A stretch of 64,000 bases of DNA from Hymenobacter polaris (GTDB lineage: Bacteria > Bacteroidota > Bacteroidia > Cytophagales > Hymenobacteraceae). The DNA lies in NCBI RefSeq assembly GCF_012927305.1, contig NZ_JABBGH010000001.1, forward strand, positions 2,232,001-2,296,000, in the 5' to 3' direction. Made by a program: the position numbers and the translations under genes. Shown in pieces: positions 60,971 through 64,000 of the stretch (positions are counted from its first letter, which is position 1; every line of letters starts with the position of its first letter). The notes beneath the pieces were generated by a model, which was not told the DNA's origin, did no database searches, and saw only the letters and a list, made by a program, of their open reading frames with translations.

Positions 60971-61216
60971 ATGTCTAGCTCGTATCCTCTTTCGTTTTCA
61001 TCCCGCCTACTGCTGGTTGTTCTAGGTTTAAGCGCGTTAATTGGCGGGGTCCTGTACCTACTGCCGGCTTCTTACTTGCGCTACGTAGGCATTTACTACG
61101 CCGTAGTGGGGATATTCAATTTGTTTATCTTACCCGCGTTCTATCTGCTAAGCCACTCGCGCCTTCAGCTAGTGCAGCTAGAAGTGGCGGAGCTGGCTGG
61201 CCACTCCGCCGCCTAG
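60971..61216 (+). CDS. Small membrane protein (81 residues)
   Basis: An 81-residue protein with two membrane helices (LLLVVLGLSALIGGVLYLLP and YYAVVGIFNLFILPAFYLLS) and a short charged tail. It lies 23 bp after the DUF3606-like gene and is probably co-transcribed. No family is recognised. Confidence 0.6.
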   Translation: MSSSYPLSFSSRLLLVVLGLSALIGGVLYLLPASYLRYVGIYYAVVGIFNLFILPAFYLLSHSRLQLVQLEVAELAGHSAA

Positions 61217-61778
61217 GCTACGAGCACTGCTTTATCGACCCAGATACTAGTCTCAGCTTGGGGCGGAGGGGGTTTTGAATAAATTCAGTGGCAGACGACT
61301 AATGCTGTGGCCTTGCAAACACCGGTGCAACACCGAGCGCGCGAAGTGCGGCCTCGTGGCCGGCAGCGCGCAGCGGCCATCATCTAGCAGCAGCAACGTA
61401 TGGCGCTAAAGGCCACGGCGACAACTTCTTGCGCAGCACTAGGCGCCGTTGCAACTGATTCGGGTTTCCTGCGCGCATCTGAGAGGTGAGGCTTTCACGC
61501 CACTTAGCCACCGTCTTACGCCTTGGAATGCCTTTTACCTAGTCGCTACAAGCACATCCATCGACTCGGCAAAATATTCCTTCCAACCCGGCCCACCACA
61601 CCGCCCCGCCCGCTGCACCGTCGCGGCGACCCGGTAGCATAGCGTATAAATCCACCCTTGCGGAAGAGGAACTCTTCATGCACTTAATGGGCCTTGCAGA
61701 TGAAGTGGCTGCCCGGCGCCAGTCCGAAATTTCAGGTGCCTCTGCCTAGTCTAGCTCAGGGCCCGGCCCTAGGGATGG
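61217..61778. other. Gene-poor stretch
   Basis: No credible gene is seen in about 560 bp. A short open fragment at about 61639-61749 (ending LADEVAARRQSEISGASA) reads protein-like but has only a 23-codon ATG-initiated part, so it is not called. Confidence 0.45.
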
Positions 61779-63056
61779 CTAGCGCTCGAGCAGGATTTCC
61801 GACCCCAGCAGCACCAGGTCTACCCGGCCCTGCAGGGTCTGGTCGATGAAGGGCGTGTTCTGGGACTTGGATTTCATAAAGTCCCGCGTGAAGGTCGTTT
61901 CCGCCTCGGTATCAAACAGGACGCAGTTAACTTCCTGGCCGACCTCGATGGCAGCCACCGGCAGGCCCATCAGGCGGCGCGGCTCGGCCGAGTAGCGCTT
62001 CACCAGCAGGTCCCAGTTGAACTTGCCGGGCTGCACGAAGTGGTGATAGAGCGATACCAGGGCCGTATCGAGGCCGGTGATGCCGTTGGGGGCGCTGATG
62101 AAGTCCTGGGCTTTTTCGTAGGGCGTATGCGGCGCGTGGTCGGTAGCGATGAGGTCAAAGACGCCCTCGATAAGCCCTTCAAGCAGGGCGTCGCAGTCGG
62201 CCTGCGTGCGCAGCGGCGGGTTCATCTTGTAGTTGGTGTCGTAGTCGCCGATGTGCTCGTCGGTGAACAGCAGGTGGTGCGGGGCCACCTCGGCCGTCAC
62301 TTGCACATCGCCGCGCGACTTCCACCAGCGGATGGTTTCCATGCCGAGCTTGCTCGATACGTGCTGGATGTGCACGTGCGCGCCTGCCGCCCGAGCCAGC
62401 CGGATGTCGCGGTCGATGATGATTTCCTCGGCGCAGGCCGGTGAGCCCTTGATGCCTAGCCGGTAGCTCATCACCCCCTCGTTGAGGGCACGAGGCCCGG
62501 CCAGCTCGGGTACCTCGCAGTGGCTGGCGAAGAACATCCCGAACTCGGTAGCGTACTGCATGGCCCGCAGCAGCACCGCCGGGTCGGCCGTGGTATCGCC
62601 GTCGTCGGTGAGCATCTTCACACCCAGCTCGCGCATGCCCTCTATTTCGGCCAGCTCCTTGCCCTCGCGATTTTTGGTGACGCAGCCCGAGGTATACACC
62701 GGAATGCGGGCCCGGTCGCGGGCGTTTTCTAGCACCGTGGCGATGGCCGTGGCTGAGTCGAGGGCCGGGCGGGTGTTGGGCATCATCACCACGCCGGTCA
62801 CACCGCCGTTGATGGCCGCTTCGCTGCCGGTGGTAATGGTTTCCTTGTTCTCGAAGCCGGGGGCGCGGAAGTGCACGTGGGCATCAAACATACCTGGCAG
62901 CAGCACGCGGCCGCGCGCGTCGATGACCCGGGCGCCCTCGGGCGCGGCGAGGTTGGGGCCGATGGCCTGAATCTTTCCGTCGGTTATCAGCACGTCGCCC
63001 TCGCGCAGCACGGGGGAATTTTCGGAAGCGATGCGGGCGTTTTGCAGAAGAAGCAT
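61779..63056 (-). CDS. pyrC: Dihydroorotase
   Basis: A 425-residue cyclic amidohydrolase for pyrimidine synthesis, interconverting carbamoyl-aspartate and dihydroorotate. The metal motif is GMFDAHVHFRAPGFENKE. Further ligands appear at MFFASHCEVPE and HVHIQHVSSKLG, and the catalytic Asp lies in DLIATDHAPHTPYEK. Full length. pyrB is transcribed in the same direction 185 bp upstream. Confidence 0.97.
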   Translation of the reverse strand: MLLLQNARIASENSPVLREGDVLITDGKIQAIGPNLAAPEGARVIDARGRVLLPGMFDAHVHFRAPGFENKETITTGSEAAINGGVTGVVMMPNTRPALDSATAIATVLENARDRARIPVYTSGCVTKNREGKELAEIEGMRELGVKMLTDDGDTTADPAVLLRAMQYATEFGMFFASHCEVPELAGPRALNEGVMSYRLGIKGSPACAEEIIIDRDIRLARAAGAHVHIQHVSSKLGMETIRWWKSRGDVQVTAEVAPHHLLFTDEHIGDYDTNYKMNPPLRTQADCDALLEGLIEGVFDLIATDHAPHTPYEKAQDFISAPNGITGLDTALVSLYHHFVQPGKFNWDLLVKRYSAEPRRLMGLPVAAIEVGQEVNCVLFDTEAETTFTRDFMKSKSQNTPFIDQTLQGRVDLVLLGSEILLER

Positions 63057-63098
63057 GAAGGGGCTATGGTATGGCTATTTAGTAATGTATCAAGTCTC

Positions 63099-63224
63099 AA
63101 AAGGTGGTCATGCTTATCTGGCGTCCGCTTGCCGAAGCATCTCTACCACGCCGTTGGGTTAGTAATCCTACCGGCGCGGTAGAGATGCTTCGACAAGCGG
63201 ACGCCAGATAAGCATGACCGTTTT
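63099..63224. repeat. Long palindromic repeat, copy g, extended inner arms
   Basis: AAAAGGTGGTCATGCTTATC with GGCGTCCGCTTGCCGAAGC and the CTCTACC core pairs with its complement ending ACCGTTTT. The arms are about 48 bp, longer than in copies a to d, because a TTATCTGGCGTCC insert is present in both arms. It lies between pyrB and pyrC. Confidence 0.9.
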
Positions 63225-63241
63225 CAGTAAGAAAACAGCTT

Positions 63242-64000
63242 TTAGGGCATCATCGCCTTGGAGCCGGCGCGCGGCTGGGCGGCGTAGGCCTGCTGCCGCG
63301 GAAACTCCCCGCCCGGCGTGAGCCAATCGAGCACAGCCATGCGGATGGAGATGCCGTTCTCGACTTGGTTGGTGATGAGGCTGCGCTCGTAGTCCATCAC
63401 GGCGTCGCACAGCTCCACGCCCCGGTTCACGGGCCCGGGGTGCATAATGTAGAGGCCGCGGTCGCGGATTTCGGTCAGTCGGGTGTTGGTGATGCCGTAC
63501 ACCCGGTGGTACTCGCGCACGCTGGGGAAGAACTGCACGTCCTGGCGCTCGAGCTGCACGCGCAGCAGGTACACTACGTCGGGCGCCCAGGCCATGGCCG
63601 CCTCGTAGTCGGTGAAGCGCGGGATGCTGGCCGGGCCGTACTTGGGCACCAGCGAGCCCGGCCCGAGGTAGGCCACCTCGATGCCCAGCTTTTGCAGCAG
63701 CGTGCTGGTAGAGCGGGCCACGCGCGAGTGCAAGATATCGCCGATAATGAGCACCTTGCGGCCCCTAGGGTCGGGAAACTTCTCCCGGATGGTGAAAGCG
63801 TCGAGCAGGGCCTGGGTGGGGTGCTCGTGCGCCCCGTCGCCGGCGTTGATGACCGAGGCCGTGGTTTGGCGGGCAATCATGCCGGGCAGGCCCGAGTGGC
63901 TGTGGCGCACCACGATGTAGTCGGTGCGCATGGCCTGGAGCGTCTCAATCGTTTCGCGCACCGACTCGCCTTTGGTGATGGAGGAGTGGGCCACGTCGAA
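63242..64000 (-). CDS. pyrB: Aspartate carbamoyltransferase catalytic subunit (truncated by the window edge)
   Basis: Partial; only the C-terminal 252 residues or so lie in the window. The enzyme condenses carbamoyl phosphate and aspartate. The edge reads FDVAHSSITKGESVRETIE, the usual carbamoyl-phosphate region, then VRHSHSGLPGMIARQ, DGAHEHPTQALLDAFTI and VLIIGDILHSRVARSTS. The stop is at 63242, and pyrC lies downstream beyond palindrome g. Confidence 0.96.
   Translation of the reverse strand, partial: FDVAHSSITKGESVRETIETLQAMRTDYIVVRHSHSGLPGMIARQTTASVINAGDGAHEHPTQALLDAFTIREKFPDPRGRKVLIIGDILHSRVARSTSTLLQKLGIEVAYLGPGSLVPKYGPASIPRFTDYEAAMAWAPDVVYLLRVQLERQDVQFFPSVREYHRVYGITNTRLTEIRDRGLYIMHPGPVNRGVELCDAVMDYERSLITNQVENGISIRMAVLDWLTPGGEFPRQQAYAAQPRAGSKAMMP

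Noticed and set aside
61449..61637. 62-codon frame before pyrC
   Set aside because: No homologous pattern, mixed hydrophobic/basic composition and no promoter or ribosome-binding site.
5792..63224. The palindromes as CRISPR repeats
   Set aside because: Copies are single, far apart and without regular spacers; each is a complete inverted repeat.

Overview
The window looks like chromosome from a GC-rich member of the Bacteroidetes, most likely Hymenobacter or a close relative. The signs are two type IX secretion (T9SS) sorting domains (a gliding-motility-type C-terminus ending at 16654 and a type A C-terminus ending at 47926), a one-protein hybrid two-component regulator (31282-34305), a double-length D-Ala-D-Ala ligase (42063-44819), Bacteroidetes-type -7 boxes (TAnnTTTG), and strong enrichment of the palindrome CCTAGG. 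The assignment rests on reading the sequence; no database was searched.

Layout. 0.1-3.3 kb: a caa3-type cytochrome oxidase operon (subunits II, I, III). 4.3-13.7 kb: a minus-strand operon of the SWIM / MoxR / DUF5682 / VWA type. Three lower-GC genes sit inside it: an Imm51-like immunity protein, a SUKH (SMI1/KNR4) protein, and a membrane protein split by an in-frame TAG. 13.9-17.5 kb: a large T9SS surface protein and an outer-membrane barrel. 17.9-30.9 kb: the least understood block, a minus-strand cluster encoding a protein with a MACPF-like signature, two small proteins, two giant proteins (1206 and 1178 residues, overlapping by ATGA), a peptidoglycan-binding/nuclease-like protein interrupted by TGA, and an alpha/beta hydrolase. 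A divergent hybrid sensor-regulator at 31.3-34.3 kb faces this cluster across a spacer holding regularly spaced repeats. This block is my best candidate for an undescribed system.

34.3-36.1 kb is a scrapyard of an IS3-type remnant, a frameshifted gene and a tRNA with a CAT anticodon. 36.3-58.9 kb is mostly housekeeping: HAD phosphatase, site-2 protease, pgk, tandem ddl, PASTA protein, T9SS protein, a nucleotidyltransferase pair, rhodanese, recQ, DUF1398 and AraC proteins, a GH3 glycosidase, a LolD-like ATPase, sucC and an Ohr protein. 59.1-61.8 kb holds tRNA-Arg, a broken resolvase and three small lower-GC genes. The window ends in pyrC and a truncated pyrB.

Seven related long palindromes (core GAAGCATCTCTACC) and one unrelated palindrome lie between genes; several are flanked by A and T runs and may also terminate transcription. 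One of them supplies the last codons of recQ.
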